Part shown: one piece after another, positions 4,914-11,480 of the stretch
Numbering within the stretch: the stretch's first letter is position 1
Layout: each line of letters begins with the position of its first letter
Source of the DNA: Myxococcota bacterium
GTDB taxonomy: Bacteria > Myxococcota_C > UBA6777
Direction of reading: 5' to 3'
DNA: 11,480 bases
Assembly: GCA_963169055.1 (NCBI GenBank)
Contig: CAUJFU010000359.1
Location: 1-11,480, forward strand
Translations under genes and position numbers: made by a program
The notes under the pieces: generated by a model
Database searches by the model: none
Told to the model about the DNA's origin: nothing
The model's input: only the letters and a program-made list of their open reading frames with translations

Positions 4914-7582
4914 GCCACGAAGAACTGATCGGGCGCGTCCTCAAGGATGTCTATCAGATCGAGGCTTTTTTGGGAGAAGGCGGACCCTCAGTCGTCTTTC
5001 GTGGGATGGATCTGTTGCTGCATGTCCCTGTGGCGATCAAGTACCTCAAAAAGCGAAAAAAAGGTGTCTTGATCGATCCTGAACGATTCTTGCGCGAAGC
5101 CCGCACGCAGTCGCGATTGGTTCATCAAAACATCGTGGGGATCCGCACCGTTTTGCAAGAAGGCGGAGATTACTTCATTGTGATGGAGTATGTTCCCGGG
5201 AGAGATCTGGGATCGATCTTGCGCACGATCTCGCAACGACCGTGTTTTCCGCTTGCAGTGTTGCGCGAGATCTTTTCGCAGATCTTGGCGGGGCTTGGGT
5301 ATGCCCACCGCGAAGGCGTGGTGCATCGGGATATGAAGCCTGCCAACCTCTTGGTTCGCGATGATCTGCTCGTCAAGATCGCAGACTTTGGGATCGCGAT
5401 GGCGCGTGCAGATTCCCGATTGACCGATGTGGGCGTGGTCTTGGGTTCGCCTTGTTATATGGCCCCCGAACAGATCCAAGGCCAAGAACCCAATCCTCAA
5501 ACCGATATCTACAGCGTCGGCATCTCTCTGTACGAAGCGATCTGTGGCTTCACTCCCTTCGAGCCGCCCGGTACGCGCCAAGGAGCGTACGAACTGCTCC
5601 AAAAACACATCCACTTGCCCCCACCTCTGCCTTCTTCGCTCGGCTTGCATATCCCTCCCGCCCTCGAAGAGATCGTCTTGCGCAGTCTCTCTAAATCCCC
5701 GTCCCAACGCTTCGCAGACTGTCTCTCCTTTCAACGCGCCATCGAACAAGCTCTTTCCGACGAAGCCATCGCACAATTCAACAACAACAACGCCGCCACC
5801 CAAGCCTCGACCAAACGCCAAAACTACGCCACTCTTCCTCGCCCGCCTATGATCGATCCCGAAAATACCCTTTCGCGTCCTCCCTCCTCCAACAGAGGAA
5901 CGCCCAACCCCACGGGCGTTTCGTATGCTTCGACCCCCATCGGCACACCCACCGACGGGCATCAATTCACCCCTGTTGACGGTGCTTCCGAACCGCATCA
6001 CAAAGAGGGCCGCCCCTTCGGCGATATCGCTTTGGGACAAGAAGAAGATCTCTATTCTCCTACCATCCAGCGTCCCGGGCTGCTCGGCGATCTTTCGATG
6101 CTTGCCTCCACTTCTCCCTCTTCGTCCACAAATAAGATTAGCGCGGCTCCTTCCCATGCTTCCGATGCCCCACCACCAAGACAGACCACCGCCGCTGCAA
6201 AACAGCGCGCACAAGCCGAAGAAGACGCTGCCTTGGAGCGTGCTGTGGATGAGGCATTGCGTGCCGAGCAAGACGAGATCCCACTCTCCCAAGAACCCAC
6301 CCAGATCGGGGGATATCCTGCCGATCCTTCGTCGCTGGATGCCTATCGACGAGCTGCTGCCGCGATCTCGCCAACTGCACACGCCACACAAACCCAGCTT
6401 GATGTGATCTCCTTTCCTGTGCGCAAGCCTCCCGCCAAACGCCTGCCGTGGCCTGCCTTGCTGATGTTGCTCGCAAGTCTCGCCTTGATCGCGCTCGCCG
6501 TTGCGTTGCTTTATGGCAGCACTCAGAAAAAAGCCGAGACTTCAACACCAAAACATCCAAAAGCCCTCGCAACGTCAGCGGTACCCATAGGAGCGCTCGC
6601 TCCTGCTTCGGTCTCCGCACCCACCCCCACCCCCAACGCTGAAACGTCTGTGCCTTCTTCGCCCGCCCGTCCCTCTGCTTCTTCTTCCGAAATGCCCATC
6701 CCTTCTGCCGAATCTACCGCACCGCAAGAGCCTCCCCCTCGAAACGATGATGCAAGCGATCTTCCTGAGTCCGATCCTATCGAGCCTTCCGTCGAAGAAA
6801 CTTCACAATCCACCATCTCCTCAACCCGATCTCCACGCAATCGCCGCTTTGGGCGAAAGCGGCGGCCTATTCGGGTGGCGCACAAAGCCCCCGAACCATC
6901 TCGACCACCCGCTCTCCCTGTTTCTCCGCCTCGCCCATCCCAATACGTCCTTGCCATCGCTCCAATGGCCTATATCCCTGAAGGCCCCGTTCTATGGGGA
7001 CGGACGGTGCGCAAGGTGCATGGCTTTTGGCTGGATCGCTTCGAAGTGACTGTTCGGCAGTATCGGAGGTGTATGCAAGAAAAAGTATGCAAAGAAGTCT
7101 ACACAGGCTTTTTCCGCAACACTCCTGTCTCGAAAAGCATCCCCGAAAACCACCCGATGATCCACGTCAGTTGGGCAGATGCCGATCTATATTGCAATTG
7201 GGCCAGAAAGCGCTTGCCATCGCGGATCGAGTGGGCTCGTGCAGCGCGTGGTGACGGGATGCAACGCTTTCCTTGGGGTGAAGCGACGCCTTCTTGTGCA
7301 TACGCGCATTATCGGGGATGTGGCAGTGGGGCGCGACCTGTCGGAATGAGCCATCGCGCACAAGGCCGAACCCCGCAGGGAGTGTACGATCTCGCGGGCA
7401 ACGTCTGGGAATGGTTGCACGACTGCACCGAAAGTTCGTCTTTGGCCTGCCCCACCCGCTTCATCGCGGGGGGGTCATGGAAAAATCTCAGCCAAGAGAT
7501 CACCACTTTTTCGTTCCGTCCCGCTTCGCCCGACACACAAAACGACGCCATCGGCTTTCGTTGCGCATGGCGCAAACGTTAA
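4910..7582 (+). CDS. Transmembrane Ser/Thr protein kinase fused to a SUMF1/FGE-sulfatase-like domain
   Basis: 890 residues, GTG start. Residues about 15-280 are a Hanks-type kinase with all key residues: Gly-rich loop 22-27, Lys44, Glu63, His-Arg-Asp141, Asn146, Asp159-Phe-Gly and Ala-Pro-Glu187. A Pro/Ser/Thr-rich linker runs to about 510, one membrane helix spans about 514-535, and a second Pro/Ser/Thr-rich stretch leads to a SUMF1-like domain (about 683-890). That domain shows Leu-Ala-Gly-Asn-Val-Trp-Glu-Trp (828-835), Gly-Gly-Ser-Trp (854-857) and Gly-Phe-Arg-Cys-Ala (882-886). Topology would place the kinase inside and the SUMF1 domain outside; several extra Cys in the latter could form disulfides. 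The catalytic Cys pair of true formylglycine-generating enzymes is not visible between 858 and 881, so a binding or sensor role is more likely than oxidation of sulfatases. It is translated together with the upstream amidohydrolase. Base skew flips near 5480, within the kinase domain. Confidence 0.93.
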   Translation: MSHEELIGRVLKDVYQIEAFLGEGGPSVVFRGMDLLLHVPVAIKYLKKRKKGVLIDPERFLREARTQSRLVHQNIVGIRTVLQEGGDYFIVMEYVPGRDLGSILRTISQRPCFPLAVLREIFSQILAGLGYAHREGVVHRDMKPANLLVRDDLLVKIADFGIAMARADSRLTDVGVVLGSPCYMAPEQIQGQEPNPQTDIYSVGISLYEAICGFTPFEPPGTRQGAYELLQKHIHLPPPLPSSLGLHIPPALEEIVLRSLSKSPSQRFADCLSFQRAIEQALSDEAIAQFNNNNAATQASTKRQNYATLPRPPMIDPENTLSRPPSSNRGTPNPTGVSYASTPIGTPTDGHQFTPVDGASEPHHKEGRPFGDIALGQEEDLYSPTIQRPGLLGDLSMLASTSPSSSTNKISAAPSHASDAPPPRQTTAAAKQRAQAEEDAALERAVDEALRAEQDEIPLSQEPTQIGGYPADPSSLDAYRRAAAAISPTAHATQTQLDVISFPVRKPPAKRLPWPALLMLLASLALIALAVALLYGSTQKKAETSTPKHPKALATSAVPIGALAPASVSAPTPTPNAETSVPSSPARPSASSSEMPIPSAESTAPQEPPPRNDDASDLPESDPIEPSVEETSQSTISSTRSPRNRRFGRKRRPIRVAHKAPEPSRPPALPVSPPRPSQYVLAIAPMAYIPEGPVLWGRTVRKVHGFWLDRFEVTVRQYRRCMQEKVCKEVYTGFFRNTPVSKSIPENHPMIHVSWADADLYCNWARKRLPSRIEWARAARGDGMQRFPWGEATPSCAYAHYRGCGSGARPVGMSHRAQGRTPQGVYDLAGNVWEWLHDCTESSSLACPTRFIAGGSWKNLSQEITTFSFRPASPDTQNDAIGFRCAWRKR

Positions 7583-7927
7583 AACGACGCCACCATGGGC
7601 TTTTGCGCGCTCAACAAAAGGCAGGTTGCGATCTCGCGAAGAACTCAGCAAAAGGCAGGTTGCGATCTCGCAAAGAGAGTGTTGCACTGGTGGGATACTC
7701 GCTCAACGCACGATGGGATGGGGATATCGTGTCGTGGTGGGGAGCGGGCTGCGTGAAGCTGCCCTTGTGCTTTTGGGGGGGGTGGCTATGTTAGGCGGCG
7801 CTTGATCGGCCAAGGATGGCTTGTCCAGCGGATCTTTTGGAAGATCTTCGGTGCTTTGTGTCGGTCAATGCTTCGTTCGAGAGCAGCAAAAAGCGCGTGA
7901 TCGCGTCGATGGTGAGGAGTTTGTTTG
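7583..7927. other. Intergenic region, no gene supported
   Basis: 345 bp between the kinase and the lipoprotein gene. It holds a 34-bp tandem duplication (7612-7679), a run of eight G (7775-7782), a short inverted repeat GATCTT/AAGATC near 7830-7850, and the ribosome site of the next gene. Short ORFs here lack a credible ribosome site or recognisable protein. No clear promoter or terminator was found. Confidence 0.6.
7612..7679. repeat. Tandem duplication of a 34-bp unit
   Basis: Two adjacent 34-base units (7612-7645 and 7646-7679). The first 31 bases differ at only two positions and share GGCAGGTTGCGATCTCGC. It lies 29 bp after the kinase stop, outside any supported gene. No strong self-complementarity is seen, so it is not an obvious terminator. 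Confidence 0.85.
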
Positions 7928-8560
7928 ATGTTCAAGCCTTGGTATGGGATGGGTTGGATGGTGTTGTTGTGGGCGGTGGCCGCGTGGAGTGGGGCGTGTG
8001 TTGAACCCAGTTTGAATGGGAAGACGGATGGCGGTTTAAACGGCTCGAAGGGCTTGTCTTGTGGGAAAGCAGCGGACTGTTGGGATGGTTTGGCTTGCCA
8101 AGATGGGATCTGCGGTGGAAAGCCTGCCGAAGCCACCCCCGAACAAGAAGCGACGCCTGAACCGACGACTCCCGAAGAACCCGCTGCACAAGAAAAAACA
8201 GCGGATGCCGAAACCACCCAAGAAAGCACACCCACCGAAACCACCCAAGAAGGCACACCCACCGAAACCACCCAAGAGGGCGCACCCACCGAACCGAATG
8301 CAGAAGCTGTCCAAGAAGCGACGCCTGAACCCACCCCAGAGGCCGGACAGTGCAAGGGAAATCTCACCGCACAAGGTTTTTGCACACAAGACAGCGATTG
8401 TTGCACAGGCCAAACGTGCGGCTCGTTCCCGTTTGGCGGGCAAACCCTTCGTTTGTGTACGCCTTGCAAGACCAACACGGACTGCCCACAAACTACCCAG
8501 TGCTGTACCTTCGGAACCATGTCGATCTGCGCACCGCAATGCGCACCCCCTCAGCCCTAA
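7928..8560 (+). CDS. Cys-rich putative lipoprotein with Pro/Thr/Glu linker
   Basis: 210 residues; family not recognised. The N-terminus is a signal sequence with hydrophobic core (9-20) and Ser-Gly-Ala-Cys24, a lipobox-like end, though Ser at -3 is not typical. A small Cys cluster follows (45, 51, 57, 62) with the Asp-Cys-x-Asp-Gly-Leu-x-Cys style seen in many myxobacterial surface proteins. Residues 65-140 are a low-complexity Pro/Thr/Glu linker containing three 9-residue repeats. The C-terminal 70 residues hold twelve Cys (142 to 205, including two Cys-Cys pairs), suggesting a compact disulfide-knot module. It is likely anchored in a membrane and exposed outside the cytoplasm. The start is the ATG at 7928, with GAGGAG (7914-7919) 8 bases upstream; a TTG directly before it is less likely. 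The next gene follows after 52 bp on the same strand. Confidence 0.82.
   Translation: MFKPWYGMGWMVLLWAVAAWSGACVEPSLNGKTDGGLNGSKGLSCGKAADCWDGLACQDGICGGKPAEATPEQEATPEPTTPEEPAAQEKTADAETTQESTPTETTQEGTPTETTQEGAPTEPNAEAVQEATPEPTPEAGQCKGNLTAQGFCTQDSDCCTGQTCGSFPFGGQTLRLCTPCKTNTDCPQTTQCCTFGTMSICAPQCAPPQP
8210..8290 (+). repeat. Three tandem 27-bp repeats in the lipoprotein linker
   Basis: Copies at 8210-8236, 8237-8263 and 8264-8290 encode Glu-Thr-Thr-Gln-Glu-(Ser/Gly)-(Thr/Ala)-Pro-Thr. They are nearly identical and in frame, so copy-number change would lengthen or shorten the linker by 9 residues without breaking the gene. Confidence 0.92.
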
Positions 8561-8612
8561 AAAATTCCACCGAAAAAATCCAAAAGCACAAGAGCCTAGA
8601 GAGACGGAGAGA

Positions 8613-9281
8613 ATGCAGATGCACAAGAAAACGATCGTTGGGTGGATGTTCGCGTTGATCGCGTGGTGTTCGTCAGAGGCATGGGCAAAGCCCATCGTTC
8701 AAACTGTCGGAAACAACAAGGCTTACAGCCATCAAAAAGAACGAACAGAACGAGCCGCCAAACCAAACAGATCCAACGAGGCACCATCTCACGAGATCGT
8801 CCGCCGTTTGCGGCTGGCCCAAAGCCAAGGCGATTCAAAACAGAACAAAGACGAAGAGATCCCGGGAGGGCAGTGGCCCATCGGGGCATGGGTTCTTGAA
8901 GGCGTTGGCGCGGCTGTTGTGGTTGGCGGTTTGGTGTGTTTTGCAATCTCTGCGGGCCGAATGACCGACCGCGATCGCAAGATCAAAGAAGCCAATGAAG
9001 ATATCAAAAACAACGGATTCTCCGATGTTTCCGCTTCTGCCGTAAAACAAGCCGAAGACGAGGCCATTGTGCTTGATCGGGTGGGTTGGATCGTGACGGG
9101 CGTCGGCGTCGGCCTTGTTCTTGTCGGTGCGATCTGGATGTTTGTACATCGCCCCCCCCAACCCAAATATGTTCGCCGCGATCTGCCAACACTTCCCAAC
9201 TCCCCGACGTGGGGGCATCTGCGCACTTCCTCTCCCCGTGATGCTGCGCCACCCGCTTTGTTGTTTCGCTCATCCATGTAG
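8613..9281 (+). CDS. Unrecognised signal-peptide protein with two membrane segments
   Basis: 222 residues; no family recognised. A signal peptide is clear: Lys5-Lys6, hydrophobic 7-18, Ala-Trp-Ala 23-25 as probable cleavage site. Residues 26-85 are polar and charged. Two hydrophobic segments at about 92-113 and 157-178 flank a charged helical stretch (about 114-155, many Lys, Glu and Asp). The end is Pro/Arg-rich. The arrangement resembles the C-terminal halves of myxobacterial envelope proteins that carry two membrane helices after a periplasmic part, but that is an impression of style only. ATG at 8613 follows GGAG closely; a second ATG at 8619 has better spacing, so the start is uncertain by two residues. 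It is probably co-transcribed with the lipoprotein gene 52 bp upstream. Eight C in a row (9152-9159) lie just after the second membrane segment. Confidence 0.78.
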   Translation: MQMHKKTIVGWMFALIAWCSSEAWAKPIVQTVGNNKAYSHQKERTERAAKPNRSNEAPSHEIVRRLRLAQSQGDSKQNKDEEIPGGQWPIGAWVLEGVGAAVVVGGLVCFAISAGRMTDRDRKIKEANEDIKNNGFSDVSASAVKQAEDEAIVLDRVGWIVTGVGVGLVLVGAIWMFVHRPPQPKYVRRDLPTLPNSPTWGHLRTSSPRDAAPPALLFRSSM

Positions 9282-9630
9282 GCTTTCGCCGCCCAAATAA
9301 AAATCTTCGGATTCCTGCTTCTGTCTTGTCTTTTGTGCCCTAGAGATCAAAGAAGACACCTTTGGGCTTGCATAAATGCGATCCTTTGGTATAAGGTGCG
9401 CTTCGTTTAGGCGAGTTCCCGAGTGTTTTCGTTGTGTATGGCCGTCCATACCGTGCGATCTGCTCAAGCACGATCCACCCAGTCTGACCCACCTGCCGTT
9501 GATCCGCTGCTTTCATCCCCGCCCATCTGCCAAAAAAGATATCGCTGATCGTCCGCGTGTCTTTTTTCGCACCAACCCTGCAACCCTTCGTATCGGGCTT
9601 CGCGCCCGCCGTTTGGGACGAGTAAAAAAC
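9282..9630. other. Intergenic region and probable helicase leader
   Basis: 349 bp without a supported plus-strand gene. It contains the candidate promoter at 9368-9395 and, after it, a leader of about 230 nt before the helicase ATG. GCCCAAA (9291-9297) and TTTGGGC (9361-9367) form a distant inverted repeat. A minus-strand open frame (9340-9687) with only a TTG start crosses the region; I do not recognise its protein and do not call it. Confidence 0.5.
9368..9395 (+). promoter_or_regulatory. Candidate sigma-70-type promoter for the helicase gene
   Basis: TTGCAT (9368-9373) and TATAAG (9390-9395) are separated by 16 bases. It is the best such match I found in the gap and points at the helicase, giving a transcript start near 9402 and a long leader. 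Confidence 0.45.
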
Positions 9631-11460
9631 ATGAACCCCATCGATATCTCTTCCGAGAAGAGAACCGCACGTCTCTCGGTTTCTCAACCCCTTCAGAATG
9701 TGTCAACGAAAGATCCCATGCCATCGAAAAAAACTGCCCGCGTTGTCGAATCCAGCGCCCCCACAACCCTCCCTCTCGTCGCGCCACCCAACACCTCGGC
9801 CTCTCTTGCGATCCAACCGAATACTTCGGCTTCTCTCGCAGCGCAGCCAGCACAAGGCACGTCCTCTACTGAGGGAGCGGTTCCTTCTTATACAGACTTT
9901 TCTTTTCTGCCTGCGTCCATCCTGCGTGTTCTCCAAGAGCAAGGCATCACCACACCCACTCCCGTTCAAAAGGCCGCCATCGGCCCTGCGATGGAAGGGC
10001 GTGACGTGTTGGTACAAGCCCAAACAGGCTCAGGCAAAACGCTTGCTTTTGCCCTTCCCATCGGCTTGAAGCTCGGTGGCCCCTCCCAAGACGGCCAACC
10101 CCGCGCTTTGGTCTTGGCCCCCACCCGTGAACTCGCCAACCAAGTCGAGGCCGTCTTTTCGACCACTCTCGCAACGCTTGGTTTGCGTTGCCTCTCGATT
10201 ATCGGGGGTTCTTCGTACGCACGCCAAAAAAAGACCCTGCGCGATGGTGTCGATATCGTCGTCGGAACCCCGGGACGGATCGCCGATCTCATTCGCCAAA
10301 ATTCTCTGCAACTCAAGCAGATCCAATGTTTTGTGTTGGATGAAGTCGATCAGATGCTGGATATCGGCTTTGCAGAAGAATTAAACGTCGTCAAAGATGC
10401 CCTTCCCACCGAGATCCAAGTCCTGTTTTTTTCGGCCACCATCGACAGGCAGATGATCCGCGTCACCGAAAAGATGTTGCGTCACCCTGTGCGCCTCGAT
10501 CTGTCTTCCGAAGATGCCACCCCTCCCAACATCGAACACGCTTGCCTTCTCGTTAAAAATGACCAACGCTTGGGCGCTTTGATCAACTTGTTGCTGTTTC
10601 ATGCTCCAAAACAAGCCATGTTGTTTTGCGCCACCCGCGAAGAATGCCGCGAAGTCGCCAGCGCCCTCGAATCTCGCGGCTTTAATGCCGCCCCCATCAG
10701 CGGTGATCTCAGTCAAGAAGCCCGCGAAGATACACTCAAACGCTTCCACAGCAGCAGCCTCCAATACCTCGTCGCCACCAACGTCGCAGCCCGTGGCATC
10801 GATATCCAAGCCCTGCCGTTGGTCTTGAACTTCGACGTGCCACCCGATCTCGAAAGCTACACCCATCGTATCGGTCGGACTGGACGTGCTGGTGAAGATG
10901 GCCGCGCATGGACCTTGGTGACGCCCCAAACCTTTTATCGCTATCGTGCGCACATGAAGGCCCTTGATCTGCCGCTCAAGCATCTCGAACTGCCTTCCCA
11001 ACACGATATCCTCGCCAGCATCGCACAGCGCCATCTCACCGAACTGATGCAGTTTGCTGAAACCCCTGTGCATCGCAACGTTCGACGGATCACCGACAAA
11101 CTTCTCGAATCCATCCCCCCCGAAGATGCACTCGAATTGGTGCGCGCTGTCTTGCAGAAGCATCTCGATTCTCTTCATGTCCTCGACTCTCGCGACCTGT
11201 CCTTGTCCAAAGATGACCTCCGCGAAAGTGATCGCGGCCTCTCTCGCGCCCGAAAACCGGGCGATCAAGGTCGCAACGCACGCACCGCTCCCCGCAAAGC
11301 TACACCTCGCGGCCCTCGCAGCAGCCCCCCCCACGGTGGCCGCCGATCCGCCGATCCCCAAGCCTCCAAAACCCACGCCCCCAAATCAAACTCCCCCAAC
11401 ACCCACACCTCCGCCCCTTCCGCACCCTCACAACGTCCAAAAAAGAAAAAGTCTTCTTAA
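9631..11460 (+). CDS. DEAD-box ATP-dependent RNA helicase (motif II is DEVD)
   Basis: 609 residues from ATG 9631. It uses ATP to unwind or remodel RNA in ribosome assembly, mRNA decay or cold adaptation. All motifs are present: Q motif (Phe90 and Gln113), I Ala-Gln-Thr-Gly-Ser-Gly-Lys-Thr (130-137), Ia Pro-Thr-Arg-Glu-Leu-Ala (164-169), Ib Thr-Pro-Gly-Arg (213-216), II Asp-Glu-Val-Asp (237-240), III Ser-Ala-Thr (268-270), V Ala-Arg-Gly-Ile-Asp (387-391), VI His-Arg-Ile-Gly-Arg-Thr-Gly-Arg (412-419). Val replaces the usual Ala in motif II. Residues about 455-515 are helical, like the region after the core in DeaD/CsdA-type helicases, but no RNA-binding domain follows; instead there is a basic, Pro/Ser-rich tail ending in four Lys. 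The first 85 residues are low-complexity, with a 10-residue repeat (Asn-Thr-Ser-Ala-Ser-Leu-Ala) at 54-70. The frame is open back to 9376 but that part looks non-coding. Which DEAD-box subfamily it belongs to is not certain. Confidence 0.93.
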   Translation: MNPIDISSEKRTARLSVSQPLQNVSTKDPMPSKKTARVVESSAPTTLPLVAPPNTSASLAIQPNTSASLAAQPAQGTSSTEGAVPSYTDFSFLPASILRVLQEQGITTPTPVQKAAIGPAMEGRDVLVQAQTGSGKTLAFALPIGLKLGGPSQDGQPRALVLAPTRELANQVEAVFSTTLATLGLRCLSIIGGSSYARQKKTLRDGVDIVVGTPGRIADLIRQNSLQLKQIQCFVLDEVDQMLDIGFAEELNVVKDALPTEIQVLFFSATIDRQMIRVTEKMLRHPVRLDLSSEDATPPNIEHACLLVKNDQRLGALINLLLFHAPKQAMLFCATREECREVASALESRGFNAAPISGDLSQEAREDTLKRFHSSSLQYLVATNVAARGIDIQALPLVLNFDVPPDLESYTHRIGRTGRAGEDGRAWTLVTPQTFYRYRAHMKALDLPLKHLELPSQHDILASIAQRHLTELMQFAETPVHRNVRRITDKLLESIPPEDALELVRAVLQKHLDSLHVLDSRDLSLSKDDLRESDRGLSRARKPGDQGRNARTAPRKATPRGPRSSPPHGGRRSADPQASKTHAPKSNSPNTHTSAPSAPSQRPKKKKSS

Positions 11461-11480
11461 CGTAGTTGGGGGTTTTCGTG

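Noticed and set aside
4988-6391. Long minus-strand open frame (467 codons) opposite the kinase
   Set aside because: It mirrors a well-supported kinase frame with all catalytic motifs; the antisense protein is low in recognisable structure.
7713-7805. 30-codon plus-strand ORF with a hydrophobic end
   Set aside because: Too short and without a ribosome site; the hydrophobicity comes from a G-rich stretch.
7786-8520. Minus-strand frame opposite the lipoprotein
   Set aside because: Val/Ser/Trp-rich shadow of the tandem repeats, with no credible start signal.
8061-8612. Upstream open part of the two-helix membrane protein frame, overlapping the lipoprotein gene
   Set aside because: It encodes a Lys/Pro-rich shadow of the lipoprotein repeat region; the signal peptide at 8613 marks the real start.
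9340-9687. Minus-strand open frame of 115 codons opposite the helicase leader
   Set aside because: It has only a TTG start, no visible ribosome site, overlaps the helicase start, and its protein resembles nothing I recognise. It stays possible that it is a decayed gene fragment.

Overview
The window reads as an accessory-type stretch of a bacterial chromosome with moderately high GC. Several traits suggest a Myxococcota-like or other deltaproteobacterial-type organism: a Ser/Thr kinase fused across a membrane to a SUMF1-type domain, cysteine-paired Sel1 repeats in a secreted protein, a Cys-rich lipoprotein with a Pro/Thr/Glu linker, and low-complexity tails. This placement is an inference from gene style; there is no rRNA or other taxonomic marker.

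Layout. Bases 1-221 hold no gene but contain a cluster of hairpins and near-identical 25-bp repeats (about 63-173). A minus-strand gene (222-1244) encodes an unrecognised protein with about five membrane segments and a long helical C-terminus. Divergent from it is a secreted Sel1-repeat protein (1380-2168). This converges, with a 7-bp gap, on a minus-strand HExxH metallopeptidase of SprT/WSS-like type (2176-3363). Next comes a likely two-gene operon on the plus strand: an M20D amidohydrolase (3621-4913) and, overlapping it by 4 bases with a strong Shine-Dalgarno sequence, an 890-aa transmembrane kinase with a C-terminal SUMF1/FGE-sulfatase-like domain (4910-7582). After a 345-bp gap carrying a 34-bp duplication come a Cys-rich putative lipoprotein (7928-8560) and a signal-peptide protein with two membrane segments (8613-9281), probably co-transcribed. 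The window ends with a DEAD-box RNA helicase (9631-11460, with DEVD in motif II), preceded by a plausible promoter and a leader of about 230 nt.

How the genes may work together. Only the amidohydrolase-kinase pair has strong evidence of coupling. The kinase would sense at the cell surface through its SUMF1 domain and phosphorylate cytoplasmic targets; the hydrolase would deacylate a small amide. The lipoprotein and the two-membrane-segment protein look like a cell-envelope pair. The helicase is an independent RNA-remodelling gene. I see no tRNA, rRNA, CRISPR array, insertion sequence or complete phage element.

At larger scale the plus strand is G-rich from about 200 to 5480 whatever the gene direction, then turns C-rich inside the kinase gene, with a G-rich return at about 6960-8100. 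Runs of 7-8 C or G recur, several of them near the 3' ends of genes.
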